Shown here one piece after another: positions 16,233-25,988 of a stretch of 64,000 bases of DNA. The stretch is from Novosphingobium acidiphilum DSM 19966 (GTDB lineage: Bacteria > Pseudomonadota > Alphaproteobacteria > Sphingomonadales > Sphingomonadaceae). Under the pieces are notes generated by a model. The model was not told the DNA's origin. It ran no database searches and was given only the letters and a program-made list of their open reading frames with translations. Within the stretch, counting starts at the first letter, position 1; each line of letters starts with the position of its first letter. The DNA lies in NCBI RefSeq assembly GCF_000429005.1, contig NZ_AUBA01000001.1, positions 248,001 to 312,000 of the forward strand, in the 5' to 3' direction. A program made the translations under genes and the position numbers.

Positions 16233-18263
16233 ATGTCACCCATCCTGATCATCGTCTTCGCCCCGCTTGTCGCGGCGATCATCGCCGGGCTTGGCAACAA
16301 GCGGCTGGGAATGGTGCCTGCCAAGGCGCTGACCACCGCCGCGCTGTTCCTGTCATGCGGCCTGTCGTGGCCGATTTTCCTGTCGTTCCTGGGCGGTCAT
16401 GCCGAAACGACCGTGACCCCGGTGCTGAACTGGGTCGCCTCGGGCGATCTGAATTTTGCCTGGGCCTTGCAGGTTGATACGCTGACCGCGGTCATGCTGG
16501 TGGTTGTCACCAGCGTGTCGGCGCTCGTGCACCTCTATTCGTGGGGCTACATGAGCGAAGAGGCCGATCAGCCGCGCTTTTTCGCCTATCTGTCGCTGTT
16601 TACCTTTGCCATGCTGATGCTGGTGACCGCCAACAACCTGGTGCAGATGTTCTTCGGCTGGGAAGGGGTGGGGCTTGCTTCGTACCTGCTGATCGGGTTC
16701 TGGTTCCGCAAACCCAGCGCCAACGCCGCCGCGATGAAGGCCTTTGTGGTCAACCGCGTGGGTGACCTTGGTTTCATGCTGGGCATTTTCGGCGTGTTCC
16801 TGGTGTTCGGCACCGTGTCGATCCCGCAGATCCTGCACGATGCGCCGGGCCTGGCGGGTTCGACCATCGGTTTCCTTGGCTATCGGTTTGATACCGCGAC
16901 GGTGCTGTGCATCCTGCTGTTTATCGGCGCGATGGGCAAATCGGCGCAATTGGGCCTGCACACCTGGCTGCCCGACGCGATGGAAGGCCCGACCCCGGTG
17001 TCGGCGCTGATCCACGCGGCCACGATGGTGACCGCGGGCGTGTTCATGGTGTGCCGCCTGTCGCCGCTGTTCGAACAGAGCCAGACCGCGCTGCATTTCG
17101 TGACGATCATCGGCGCGCTGACCTGCTTCTTTGCGGCAACTGTCGGCACCACGCAGACCGATATCAAGCGCGTGATCGCCTATTCGACCTGTTCGCAGCT
17201 GGGCTATATGTTCTTTGCCGCAGGCGTCGGCGCCTATGGCGCGGCGATGTTCCACTTGTTCACGCACGCCTTTTTCAAGGCGCTGCTGTTCCTGGGCGCG
17301 GGCAGCGTGATCCACGCCATGCACCACGAACAGGACATGCGGTACTTTGGCGGGCTGTGGAAAAAGATCCCGCTGACCTTTGCCGCGATGATGGCGGGCA
17401 CGCTGGCGATTACGGGCGTTGGCATCGACGATGTGTTCGGCTTTGCCGGGTTCTATTCCAAGGATGCGATCCTCGAAGCCGCTTTTGCCAAGGGCACCGA
17501 ACTGGGCATGTTTGCCTTTGCGCTGGGCATCTTTGCTGCGCTGCTGACCAGTTTCTACAGCTGGCGGCTGGTTTACCTGACGTTCTTCGGCACCCCGCGC
17601 TGGGCGCAATCCGAACATATCCAGCATGCCGTGCACGATGCGCATGACCATCACGACCACCATCACGATGACCATGCGCACGCCCCGGCCCACGATGGCA
17701 CGGCGGGCTATCACCCGCATGAAAGCCCGCTGAACATGCTGGTGCCGCTGGGCGTTCTGGCGCTGGGCGCGGTGTTTGCCGGTTTCGTGTTTGCCCCTGC
17801 GTTCCTCAGCGAAGGCGCGGGCGAATTCTGGAAGGGCGCGCTGGTATTCGATGAAACGCTGCTGCACGCGATGCATCACGTGCCCGAATGGGTAAAGCTG
17901 GCCCCGGCCGCGGTGATGCTGACCGGTCTGCTGATCGCGACTTACGCCTATCTGATCAATCCGGCGTTCCCGGCGGCCTGTGTCCGCCGCTTCGGGTTTC
18001 TCTACCGGTTCCTGCTCAACAAGTGGTACTTTGACGAGCTGTACGACGCGGTGTTCGTCCGGCCCGCGATGGCGCTGGGCCGGTTCTTCTGGAAACAGAT
18101 CGACGTCGGGCTGATCGACCGTTTTGGCCCCAATGGCGCGGCCTGGGTCGTGTCGCTTGCCAGCCGCGGGGCCGTGCGGCTCCAGTCCGGATACCTTTAC
18201 AGCTATGCGCTGGTCATGCTCGTCGGCCTTGTCGGCGCGATCAGCTGGGTGATTGCACGATGA
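16233..18263 (+). CDS. nuoL: NADH-quinone oxidoreductase subunit L (proton pump)
   Basis: A 676-residue antiporter-like subunit at the distal end of the membrane arm, with the long lateral helix at the C terminus. The proton-path residues are in place: E144 in FFGWEGVGLASYLLIG and K236 in IGAMGKSAQLGLHTWLPDA. Odd feature: residues 462-496, a loop between two transmembrane segments, contain 14 histidines with many Asp (HDAHDHHDHHHDDHAHA), a metal-binding-like stretch not needed for pumping. Overlaps nuoM by 4 bases. Confidence 0.96.
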   Translation: MSPILIIVFAPLVAAIIAGLGNKRLGMVPAKALTTAALFLSCGLSWPIFLSFLGGHAETTVTPVLNWVASGDLNFAWALQVDTLTAVMLVVVTSVSALVHLYSWGYMSEEADQPRFFAYLSLFTFAMLMLVTANNLVQMFFGWEGVGLASYLLIGFWFRKPSANAAAMKAFVVNRVGDLGFMLGIFGVFLVFGTVSIPQILHDAPGLAGSTIGFLGYRFDTATVLCILLFIGAMGKSAQLGLHTWLPDAMEGPTPVSALIHAATMVTAGVFMVCRLSPLFEQSQTALHFVTIIGALTCFFAATVGTTQTDIKRVIAYSTCSQLGYMFFAAGVGAYGAAMFHLFTHAFFKALLFLGAGSVIHAMHHEQDMRYFGGLWKKIPLTFAAMMAGTLAITGVGIDDVFGFAGFYSKDAILEAAFAKGTELGMFAFALGIFAALLTSFYSWRLVYLTFFGTPRWAQSEHIQHAVHDAHDHHDHHHDDHAHAPAHDGTAGYHPHESPLNMLVPLGVLALGAVFAGFVFAPAFLSEGAGEFWKGALVFDETLLHAMHHVPEWVKLAPAAVMLTGLLIATYAYLINPAFPAACVRRFGFLYRFLLNKWYFDELYDAVFVRPAMALGRFFWKQIDVGLIDRFGPNGAAWVVSLASRGAVRLQSGYLYSYALVMLVGLVGAISWVIAR

Positions 18264-19807
18264 GCCATTTTCCGATCCTTTCGCTCATGCTGCTGGTGCC
18301 GTTGATCGGCGCCGTGATCAGCCTGCTGTCCGGGCGCGACACCGCGCGCAAGGTGGCCTTGCTGGCCACGCTGGTCGATCTGGCGCTCGGCGTCGTGCTG
18401 TGGCTGCAGTACGACATCGGCGGGGCGCAGTGGCAATTTCAGGAACATGCCGCGCTGTTTGCCGGTTTCGAATGGAAACTGGGCATCGATGGCATTGCGC
18501 TGCTGCTGATCGCGCTGACGGTGTTCCTGATGCCGATCTGCATCGGCGCAAGCTGGAATTCGATCGAGAAGCGTGCCGGCGAATATTATGCGGCGTTCCT
18601 GCTGATGGAAACGCTGATGATCGGCGTGTTCACCGCGCAGGACCTGTTTCTGTTCTACATCATGTTCGAAGCCGGCCTGATCCCGATGTATCTGATCATC
18701 GGCATCTGGGGCGGGGCGGAACGGATCTATGCCAGCTACAAGTTCTTTCTCTACACGCTGCTCGGGTCGGTGCTGATGCTGATCGCGATGTTCTGGATGG
18801 TGAACGAGGCGGGCACCACCGACATCCCGACGCTGATGCAGTACGATTTCCCGGCGCATGCGCAGACCTGGCTGTTCCTGGCGTTCTTTGCCAGCTTTGC
18901 GGTGAAAATGCCGATGTGGCCGGTGCACACCTGGCTGCCCGATGCCCACGTGCAGGCGCCCACCGCCGGCTCGGTCATCCTGGCAGGCGTGCTGCTGAAA
19001 ATGGGTGGCTATGGCTTCATCCGGTTTTCACTGCCGATGTTTCCGATCGCATCGGCGTATTTTGCGCCGATGGTATGGACGTTGTCGATCGCGGCAGTGG
19101 TGATCACCTCGCTGATCGCGCTGGTCCAGACCGACATGAAAAAGCTGATTGCCTATTCGTCGGTGGCGCACATGGCGATCGTGACGGTCGGGCTGTTCGC
19201 GTTCAACCGCCAGGGGCTCGAAGGCTCGGTCGTGGTCATGCTGTCGCACGGCATCGTTTCGGGCGCGCTGTTTCTGGCGGTCGGGGTAATCTACGATCGG
19301 CTGCACACGCGTGAAATCGTGCGCTATGGCGGTCTTGCCATCAACATGCCCTATTACGCGCTGTTTTTCCTGCTGTTCACGATGGCCTCGATCGGTCTGC
19401 CGGGCACCAGCGGGTTTGTCGGCGAATTCCTGTCGTTGATGGGGATTTACAAAAATTCGACGTGGATCGCTTTGATCTCGACCACCGGCATCATTCTGGG
19501 TGCGGCCTATATGCTGTATCTGTATCGCCGGGTCGTGTTCGGCGAACAGAAGAACGCCGATGCTGCGGCCATGCTCGATCTTGATGCGCGCGAATGGCTG
19601 ATGATGGTGCCGCTGGCGGCTTCGGTGCTGTGGATGGGGATTTACCCGGAATCGTTTATGGCGCCGATGCGCAAGGATATCGGGGTGCTGGAGGCGCGGG
19701 TCGCGATTGCCAGGCCCAAGGGAGATGCTGACGTGAAGTTTGGGGGTAAGACGCCCGCTGTCGGTGTGGCAACATTGGGTTCGGCGCAGCTGAAGGGGGC
19801 GAAGTAA
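18260..19807 (+). CDS. nuoM: NADH-quinone oxidoreductase subunit M (proton pump)
   Basis: A 515-residue Mrp-antiporter-like subunit. It has the conserved FYIMFEAGLIPMYLIIGIWGG (membrane Glu), FAVKMPMWPVHTWLPDAHV (pump Lys) and VQTDMKKLIAYSSVAHM. About 14 helices. The tail after residue 480 is basic and variable. The stop TAA shares its last base with the nuoN ATG (TAATG). Confidence 0.96.
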   Translation: MSHFPILSLMLLVPLIGAVISLLSGRDTARKVALLATLVDLALGVVLWLQYDIGGAQWQFQEHAALFAGFEWKLGIDGIALLLIALTVFLMPICIGASWNSIEKRAGEYYAAFLLMETLMIGVFTAQDLFLFYIMFEAGLIPMYLIIGIWGGAERIYASYKFFLYTLLGSVLMLIAMFWMVNEAGTTDIPTLMQYDFPAHAQTWLFLAFFASFAVKMPMWPVHTWLPDAHVQAPTAGSVILAGVLLKMGGYGFIRFSLPMFPIASAYFAPMVWTLSIAAVVITSLIALVQTDMKKLIAYSSVAHMAIVTVGLFAFNRQGLEGSVVVMLSHGIVSGALFLAVGVIYDRLHTREIVRYGGLAINMPYYALFFLLFTMASIGLPGTSGFVGEFLSLMGIYKNSTWIALISTTGIILGAAYMLYLYRRVVFGEQKNADAAAMLDLDAREWLMMVPLAASVLWMGIYPESFMAPMRKDIGVLEARVAIARPKGDADVKFGGKTPAVGVATLGSAQLKGAK

Positions 19808-21273
19808 TGGATTTCATCCACTCGCTCGTCGCGGTTTCTGCCGAGGAACTGATCAGCACTGCGGTGCTGGTGTTGCTGCTGGTGGCGGCATGGGGCGGTG
19901 ACAAGGCGTCTCGCGCAATCTCGATCGCGGCTTTTGCCGTGCTGGTCGGTGCGGCTGCGCTGGCGCTGCCGGTGCTGTGTACGGGCCAATCGGGTGCGGC
20001 AACGCTGGCCTTTGGCGGACATGTCAAGCTGGATGCCTTTGCCGCCTTTGCCAAGTTGCTGATCTATGTCGGCGCGGGTGTCGCCCTGGTGATTGCGCCG
20101 GCCTATTTTGACCGGTTCAAGGCGATGCGCGCCGAATTTCCGCTGCTGGTGCTGCTGGCGGCGCTCGGCATGGGGATCATGGTTTCGGCCAACGATCTGC
20201 TGACGCTGTATATCGGCCTCGAACTCAACAGCCTGGCCGCTTATGTGCTGGCCGCGTTCCTGCGCGCCGACGGCCGCTCGGCAGAAGCGGGGCTGAAGTA
20301 TTTCGTGCTGGGGTCGCTTGCCTCGGGCATCCTGCTTTATGGCATCAGCCTGACGTATGGTTTTACCGGCACCACTTCGTTTGACGGCATCCGCGTGGCG
20401 CTGGGCAGCGGTGCGCTGTCGATCGGTGCCACCTTCGGGCTGGTGTTTGTCATGGCCGGTCTGGCGTTCAAGATCAGCGCCGCGCCGTTCCACATGTGGA
20501 CGCCCGATGTCTATGAAGGTGCGCCTGCGCCGGTCACCGCGTTCTTTGCGACTGCGCCAAAAGTGGCTGCATTGGCGCTGTTGATGCGCGTCACGCTCGA
20601 TGCTTTTGGCGGACAGCCGGGCGCGTGGCAGCAGATCGTGATCATGGCCGCCCTGCTGTCGATCGTGATCGGCGCGCTCGGCGCGATCGGGCAGGACAAC
20701 ATCAAGCGTCTGCTGGCCTATTCCTCGATCAACAATGTCGGCTTCATGCTGATCGGCCTGGCCGCCGGAACGGTGGCAGGTGCGCAGGCGATGCTGGTTT
20801 ACCTGGTGATCTATGTGGTCAGTTCGGTGGCGGCGTTTGTCGTGGTGCTGGAATTGCGCGATGAAGCGGGCAATCCGGTCGAATCGATTGCGGCGCTGGG
20901 CGGATTGTCGCGCACGCGTCCGGGGCTTGCCGCGGTGCTGGCGATCGTGATGTTCAGCCTGGCGGGCATCCCGCCGCTGTTCGGGTTCTGGGCCAAGTTC
21001 GTGGTGTTTCAGGCCGCGGTCCAGGCGCATCTGGTGGTTCTGGCCGCGATCGGTATTGCCGCCTCGGTGATCGGTGCGTTTTACTACCTCAAGGTCGTCA
21101 AGGTGCTCTATTTCGACGATGCCACCGACACGGTTCGGGGCACGCCCGACACCGCCAACACCGTGCTGCTGTTCGGCTCGGCGGTATTCCTGTCGCCGCT
21201 GGGCTATTTGCTGACGCTCGATCTTGGCCGCTTTGCGGGCAAGGCGGCGTCGGCGCTGTTGCACTTTGCCTGA
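19807..21273 (+). CDS. nuoN: NADH-quinone oxidoreductase subunit N (proton pump)
   Basis: A 488-residue antiporter-like subunit, the last structural gene of complex I. Typical segments are TLYIGLELNSLAAYVLAAF (membrane Glu), AFKISAAPFHMWTPDVYEGA (pump Lys) and GQDNIKRLLAYSSINNVGF. The operon continues 6 bases later into birA, suggesting cotranscription. Confidence 0.96.
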   Translation: MDFIHSLVAVSAEELISTAVLVLLLVAAWGGDKASRAISIAAFAVLVGAAALALPVLCTGQSGAATLAFGGHVKLDAFAAFAKLLIYVGAGVALVIAPAYFDRFKAMRAEFPLLVLLAALGMGIMVSANDLLTLYIGLELNSLAAYVLAAFLRADGRSAEAGLKYFVLGSLASGILLYGISLTYGFTGTTSFDGIRVALGSGALSIGATFGLVFVMAGLAFKISAAPFHMWTPDVYEGAPAPVTAFFATAPKVAALALLMRVTLDAFGGQPGAWQQIVIMAALLSIVIGALGAIGQDNIKRLLAYSSINNVGFMLIGLAAGTVAGAQAMLVYLVIYVVSSVAAFVVVLELRDEAGNPVESIAALGGLSRTRPGLAAVLAIVMFSLAGIPPLFGFWAKFVVFQAAVQAHLVVLAAIGIAASVIGAFYYLKVVKVLYFDDATDTVRGTPDTANTVLLFGSAVFLSPLGYLLTLDLGRFAGKAASALLHFA

Positions 21274-21279
21274 CCCCAC

Positions 21280-21996
21280 TTGATCGAAACCGTCGCCGAA
21301 ATCGCCTCGACCAACAGCGCGCTGCTTGCGCGGCTGGGCGGGGGTGAGGCCACGGGCGAGGGCCACTGGCTGATCGCCGACCGGCAAGTGGCTGGGCGTG
21401 GCCGCGCCGGGCGCGTGTGGAGCGATGGTCATGGCAATTTCATGGGGTCGACGGTTGCACAAGTCATGCCCGGCGACCCGCCCGCACCGACGTTGGCGCT
21501 GGTTGCAGGCGTCGCCTTGCACCGCGCGTTGGTGGCAAGTGTGGGGGCAATACCCGGCCTGCTGCTGAAATGGCCCAACGATGTGCTGGTGTCGGGCGCC
21601 AAGCTGGCGGGGGTCCTGCTGGAACGCCACGGCGATGCGGTCGTGGTCGGCATCGGTGTGAATCTTGCACACGCGCCCGATCTGCCCGACCGGCCGACGT
21701 GTGCGCTGTCGGCGTTGGGCCATGGCGTTGAACGCGATGCCTTTGCGCGGGCGCTGGACCACGAGTGGAGCGGGGCGCTGGGGCTGTGGCACGCCCATGG
21801 CTGGCCCGCCCTGCGCGAGGAATGGCTGACCCGTGCGCATCCGCGCGGAACCTTGCTGGCAACGCATGACCGCGATGTGGGCATGATCGTCGGCGCATTT
21901 GCCGGGCTTGAGCCCGAAGGCGCCGTACGTATCCGCTTGGCGGATGGCACCACGCGTGCGATTCACGCAGGCGATGTGGATATGGTGAGGGACTGA
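21280..21996 (+). CDS. birA: Biotin--[acetyl-CoA-carboxylase] ligase
   Basis: A 238-residue group I biotin protein ligase that activates biotin as biotinyl-AMP and attaches it to the carboxylase carrier protein. It lacks the N-terminal DNA-binding domain of E. coli BirA, so it does not repress biotin genes. The biotinyl-AMP loop GRGRAGRVWSD is present, with LLKWPNDVLV and KLAGVLLE. The start is TTG 21280: it opens directly at IETVAEIASTNS, where the family begins, and no ATG is available. Cotranscription with nuoN and coaX is common in alphaproteobacteria. Confidence 0.92.
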   Translation: MIETVAEIASTNSALLARLGGGEATGEGHWLIADRQVAGRGRAGRVWSDGHGNFMGSTVAQVMPGDPPAPTLALVAGVALHRALVASVGAIPGLLLKWPNDVLVSGAKLAGVLLERHGDAVVVGIGVNLAHAPDLPDRPTCALSALGHGVERDAFARALDHEWSGALGLWHAHGWPALREEWLTRAHPRGTLLATHDRDVGMIVGAFAGLEPEGAVRIRLADGTTRAIHAGDVDMVRD

Positions 21997-22775
21997 TGCT
22001 GCTGGCGGTGGATGTGGGGAACACCAATGTGGTGTTTGCGCTGATCGACGGGGCCACGATCGTGGGCCGTTGGCGGATCGCGACCGATCCGCGCCGCACC
22101 GCCGACGAATACGCGGTGTGGTTGCTGCAACTGCTGCATTTGCAGGGATTTGCCCCCGACATCGTCGAACGCGTGATCGTGTCGAACGTGGTGCCGCGCG
22201 CGCTGCACAACATCCAGGTCCTGTCCGACAAGTATTTCCATTGCACCGCGATGATCGCCGGCGAACCGCCGGTCGAATGGGGCCTGCGCATCGATATCGA
22301 TCAGCCACGCTCGTTGGGGGCGGATCGGGCGGTCAATGCGATCGCGGCGCATGCGCGATTTCCCGGCGATCTGGTGGTGGTCGATTTCGGCACCGCGACC
22401 ACGTTTGACGTGATCGACGGCGAAGGCACCTACAAGGGCGGAATTATTGCGCCCGGAATCAACCTGTCACTGGAAGCACTGGTCAACGCGGCCGCCCGCC
22501 TGCCGCGCATCGCGATCGAGGCGCCGCGGGACAATGGCAGCGTCATCGGCCGCAATACCGAGGATGCCATGCATATCGGGGTGTTCTGGGGTTATGTCGC
22601 GATGATGGAGGGGCTGATTGCACGGCTGCGGGTCGAGATCGGCCGCCCGGTCAAAGTGATCGCCACCGGCGGCCTGGCCGTGTTGTTTGATCAGCACACG
22701 ACGATTTTCGACCATGTCGAGACCGACCTCACCCTGGACGGGCTTGCGCTGCTGGCAGAACGGGTCCAGCGATGA
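21996..22775 (+). CDS. coaX: Type III pantothenate kinase
   Basis: A 259-residue ASKHA-fold kinase that phosphorylates pantothenate, the first step to coenzyme A. The phosphate-1 motif DVGNTNVVFAL at the N terminus and DFGTATTFDVID (phosphate-2/pantothenate region) are complete, as is GGIIAPGINLS. The start overlaps the birA stop (TGATG). Placement next to birA links two CoA/biotin cofactor genes. Confidence 0.95.
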   Translation: MLLAVDVGNTNVVFALIDGATIVGRWRIATDPRRTADEYAVWLLQLLHLQGFAPDIVERVIVSNVVPRALHNIQVLSDKYFHCTAMIAGEPPVEWGLRIDIDQPRSLGADRAVNAIAAHARFPGDLVVVDFGTATTFDVIDGEGTYKGGIIAPGINLSLEALVNAAARLPRIAIEAPRDNGSVIGRNTEDAMHIGVFWGYVAMMEGLIARLRVEIGRPVKVIATGGLAVLFDQHTTIFDHVETDLTLDGLALLAERVQR

Positions 22776-22823
22776 TTTTTGCGATGGTGAATCGCCTCCT
22801 TTATTTGAGAATCAGGAATTTAC

Positions 22824-24476
22824 GTGAAGCCTGGTAAGGAATTGCTGTTCTGCGCGCTCGGTGGCTCGGGCGAAATCGGAATGAACGTCAACCTTTATGG
22901 TTGTGACGGCAAATGGTTGATGGTCGATCTGGGGATGACCTTTGCCGACCCGTGGTACCCTGGTGTCGATCTGGTGTTTGCCGATCTGGAATTTATCGAG
23001 GAACGGTCGAAAGACCTGCTCGGGATCGTGCTGACCCATGCGCACGAGGATCATATCGGCGCGGTGCCCTATTTCGCCGCCGATCTGGGCGTGCCGCTGT
23101 ATGCCACGCCGTTTACCGCGCGCCTGGTGCATGAAAAGCTGGTTGAGGCGGGGATCGACAAAGAGGTCGAACTGCGCGTGATCCAGAACGACGGATCGCT
23201 GACGCTGGGGCCCTTTGCCATTCGTTATGTGCCGCTGGCGCATTCGATCGCCGAAGGCAACGCGCTGGTCATCGACACGCCCTATGGCCGGGTGTTCCAC
23301 ACCGGTGACTGGAAACTGGATGACGCGCCGCAGATCGGCGAACCGGCGACGCCGGCGGAACTGACCGCAATCGGCGATGCGGGCGTTCTGGCGCTGGTGT
23401 GCGATTCGACCAATGTTTTCAATCCGCGCGCCTCGGGCTCCGAAGGCGCGGTGCGCGACGGCCTGTTGGAGACGGTGGCCGGGCTCAAGGGGCGCCGCGT
23501 GGTCGTGACCACCTTTGCCTCGAACGTCGCGCGGTTGCAGACGCTGGCCTGGGTTGCCGGGCAGACCGGGCGGCGGCTGGTCGTGGCCGGGCGTTCGCTC
23601 GACCGGATCATCGGCGCGGCCAAGGCCAGCGGATATCTGCAGGATTTCCCCGATTGCGTACCGATGGACCGGGCGATGGACCTGCCGCGCGGCGAAGTGC
23701 TGGTCATGGCCACGGGCGGCCAGGGCGAAGCGCGCGCGGCGCTGGCGCGGATCGCGGGGGATTCGCATCCGGTCAAGCTTGAATCGGGTGACGCAGTGGT
23801 GTTTTCCAGCCGCCAGATTCCCGGCAACGAACTGGCCATCGGGCGCATCCAGAATACGCTGGCGGGCAGGGGCGTGCGCCTGATCACCGACAAGCAGTCG
23901 ATGATCCATGTCTCGGGCCATCCCGGCCGTCCCGAACTGATCGAATTGTACAAGTGGATCCGCCCGGAAATCCTGGTGCCGGTGCACGGCGAAGTGCGGC
24001 ATATGGACGAACAGGCCCGGCTGGGTCTGTCCGAAGGCATTCCCCGTGCGATCCTGCAAAAGAACGGCGATCTGATCCGGCTTGCGCCCAATGGCCCGCA
24101 CAAGCTGCGCGAAGTGCGTGCAGGCCGCCTGGTGCTCGATGGCGATATCATTGCACCGGCCGACGGCGAGGCCATGGGCGCGCGGCGCAAGCTGGCGCAG
24201 ACCGGGCTGATCACCGTGGCGCTTGCGGTCAGCACCGAAGGCAAGCAGGCCTCGGGCATCGATATCGCAACGATCGGCATTCCGCTCGAAGAAGACATGG
24301 ATGCCTTCATCGCCGAGGCGCAGATCGATGTGGCCAAGGCGCTGACCGTGCTCAAGGGGGATCGCCGGCGTAACCGCGATGCCATTGCCGATGCAGTCCG
24401 TCTGGCCATGAAAAAATGCGCGCATCGCTGGATCGGTAAAAAGCCGGCGGTGCAGGTCATGCTGCGTACGCACTGA
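22824..24476 (+). CDS. rnj: Ribonuclease J
   Basis: A 550-residue metallo-beta-lactamase/beta-CASP nuclease with 5'-3' exo- and endoribonuclease activity, used in mRNA decay and rRNA maturation. The zinc motif is H72-x-H74-x-D76-H77 in THAHEDHIGA; further motifs are VPLAHSIAEGN, VFHTGDWKLD, VCDSTNVF and, in the beta-CASP part, SGHPGRPEL. It starts with GTG 22824 behind CAGGAA. A short dyad (GCGAT at 22786-22790 and ATCGC at 22796-22800) lies in the leader. Confidence 0.95.
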   Translation: MKPGKELLFCALGGSGEIGMNVNLYGCDGKWLMVDLGMTFADPWYPGVDLVFADLEFIEERSKDLLGIVLTHAHEDHIGAVPYFAADLGVPLYATPFTARLVHEKLVEAGIDKEVELRVIQNDGSLTLGPFAIRYVPLAHSIAEGNALVIDTPYGRVFHTGDWKLDDAPQIGEPATPAELTAIGDAGVLALVCDSTNVFNPRASGSEGAVRDGLLETVAGLKGRRVVVTTFASNVARLQTLAWVAGQTGRRLVVAGRSLDRIIGAAKASGYLQDFPDCVPMDRAMDLPRGEVLVMATGGQGEARAALARIAGDSHPVKLESGDAVVFSSRQIPGNELAIGRIQNTLAGRGVRLITDKQSMIHVSGHPGRPELIELYKWIRPEILVPVHGEVRHMDEQARLGLSEGIPRAILQKNGDLIRLAPNGPHKLREVRAGRLVLDGDIIAPADGEAMGARRKLAQTGLITVALAVSTEGKQASGIDIATIGIPLEEDMDAFIAEAQIDVAKALTVLKGDRRRNRDAIADAVRLAMKKCAHRWIGKKPAVQVMLRTH

Positions 24477-24497
24477 CCTGAAACAGGAGATACGGGT

Positions 24498-24776
24498 TTG
24501 CGCTGGACGTCTATCCTGGCGATCTACACGCTGTTCTGGACGCTTGCGGCGTTTCTGGTGATGCCGTTCGGCATTCGCACGCACGACGAACTGGGGCTGG
24601 AAAAGGTTGCCGGGCAGGCGCACAGCGCGCCCGCCAATCTGAGCGCCAGGCGCATCGTACGCCGCGCCACGGTGTTGGCGACGGTTGCGTTCATCGTGTA
24701 CTATCAAAACTATGTGCACCGCTGGATCACGATCGAGGATATCGATATCTCGTCGTGGCTGGGCCTGGTGAAGTGA
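24498..24776 (+). CDS. DUF1467 family membrane protein
   Basis: A 92-residue protein with two predicted helices (about residues 4-25 and 56-74). It matches the small DUF1467 family of alphaproteobacteria: MRWTSILAIYTLFWTLAAF and FLVMPFGIRTHDELG are its hallmark. It habitually follows rnj in this group. Function unknown. TTG start 24498 sits behind CAGGAGA. Confidence 0.85.
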   Translation: MRWTSILAIYTLFWTLAAFLVMPFGIRTHDELGLEKVAGQAHSAPANLSARRIVRRATVLATVAFIVYYQNYVHRWITIEDIDISSWLGLVK

Positions 24777-24830
24777 TCCGCGCGGGGTTTGTTTACACAC
24801 GTTGACCCGCGTGGCAGGATCGCCACGGTC

Positions 24831-25298
24831 ATGTCCATGCACACAGCAGCCACTTATATCCGGCGCGAAACCGCAATCAGCATCGTGATCAACATGGCGC
24901 TGACCGCGCTGTTCTTTGGTGTGGTGTTCGGCTTGGTCCGCCCGGTGCCGGTCTGGGGGCCGGGGTGTTACGTGTTCGATTTCCTGCCGCAGGGTTTCAT
25001 GATCGGGCTGATGGCCACCTTGGTACCCGGTGCCCTGGCGATCCGCGCGCGGCGCGCGGGCAAAGTGGCGCGCTGGCCGGTGGCACCGCCGCTGCCGCGC
25101 GGCCTGTGGGCGCGCGCGTTGGTGCTGGCGTCATGCGGTGCGGCGGCGGGCGTGGCGATCGCCGCCGGTGTTTTGTGGCTCGCCGGGCTGGACCAGCTGC
25201 CCGTGGTGTGGGCGCTGTGCGCGAAGCTTGCCTTTGCTGCAATTCTGGCAGCGCTGGTTACGCCGCTTGCGCTGAAAGCGGTTCTGGCCGCGGCCTGA
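24831..25298 (+). CDS. Unknown four-helix membrane protein
   Basis: A 155-residue hydrophobic protein that I cannot name. Four predicted helices: about residues 16-35, 47-66, 95-117 and 125-150. A basic cytoplasmic loop (ARRAGKVARW) lies between helices 2 and 3. I chose ATG 24831 with AGGA upstream; the frame extends to a TTG at 24789 without a ribosome site. It ends just before a bidirectional terminator. Confidence 0.7.
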   Translation: MSMHTAATYIRRETAISIVINMALTALFFGVVFGLVRPVPVWGPGCYVFDFLPQGFMIGLMATLVPGALAIRARRAGKVARWPVAPPLPRGLWARALVLASCGAAAGVAIAAGVLWLAGLDQLPVVWALCAKLAFAAILAALVTPLALKAVLAAA

Positions 25299-25322
25299 TC
25301 GCCAGACCCGGTTCGCGATACA

Positions 25323-25352
25323 AAAAAAGGCGGGGTTGCCCCCGCCTTTTTT
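25323..25352. terminator. Bidirectional rho-independent terminator
   Basis: A 13-bp perfect stem AAAAAAGGCGGGG / CCCCGCCTTTTTT around TTGC, with T-runs on both strands. It ends the plus-strand rnj run and the minus-strand rpsD gene. Confidence 0.92.
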
Positions 25353-25376
25353 GTGTCTGGCAATGTGCCCGAACGA

Positions 25377-25988
25377 TCAGCGCGAATAGAATTCGACGAC
25401 CAGGTTCGGTTCCATCTTCACCGGATAAGGCACTTCGTCCAGCGTGGGCACGCGCACAAAGGTCGCCTTGTCGGCTTCGGCCGAGACGTAGTCGGGAATG
25501 TCACGCTCGGCCAGGGCCTGCGCCTCGGCGATCAGCGCCATTTCCTTGGCCTTGTTGCCCAGGCTGATCACGTCGCCGGGGCGGATACGACGGCTGGCAA
25601 TGTTGCAGCGCACGCCGTTGACGCGGATGTGGCCGTGGCTGACGACCTGGCGTGCCGAAAAGATGGTCGGCGCAAACTTGGCGCGATAGACCACCATGTC
25701 CAGACGCTGTTCCAGCAGGCCGATCAGGTTCTGGCCGGTATCGCCCTTCAGGCGCGAAGCTTCCTGATAGGTGGCCTTGAACTGCTTTTCGGTGACGTCG
25801 CCGTAATAGCCCTTCAGCTTCTGCTTGGCACGCAGCTGGATGCCGAAATCCGACACTTTGCTCTTGCGGCGCTGGCCGTGCTGACCGGGGCCATAGCTGC
25901 GGCGGTTAACCGAAGACTTGGGACGGCCCCAGATGTTTTCGCCCATGCGGCGGTCAATTTTGTACTTCGATGTCTTACGCTTCGACAC
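25377..25988 (-). CDS. rpsD: 30S ribosomal protein S4
   Basis: A 203-residue primary 16S rRNA binding protein of the small subunit. It has the N-terminal SKRKTSKYKIDRRMGENIWG and the S4 RNA-binding domain SARQVVSHGHIRVNG. Start GTG at 25988 with GGAA upstream. It stands alone rather than in the S13-S11-rpoA cluster, which is normal for alphaproteobacteria. A promoter with an embedded palindrome lies about 190 bases upstream. Confidence 0.97.
   Translation of the reverse strand: MSKRKTSKYKIDRRMGENIWGRPKSSVNRRSYGPGQHGQRRKSKVSDFGIQLRAKQKLKGYYGDVTEKQFKATYQEASRLKGDTGQNLIGLLEQRLDMVVYRAKFAPTIFSARQVVSHGHIRVNGVRCNIASRRIRPGDVISLGNKAKEMALIAEAQALAERDIPDYVSAEADKATFVRVPTLDEVPYPVKMEPNLVVEFYSR

Noticed and set aside
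19642..22308. 888-codon minus-strand frame opposite nuoM, nuoN and birA
   Set aside because: Antisense shadow with Arg/Gln/His-rich composition; opposing genes are clear.
22812..24842. 676-codon minus-strand frame opposite rnj
   Set aside because: Antisense shadow; the rnj frame has all catalytic motifs.
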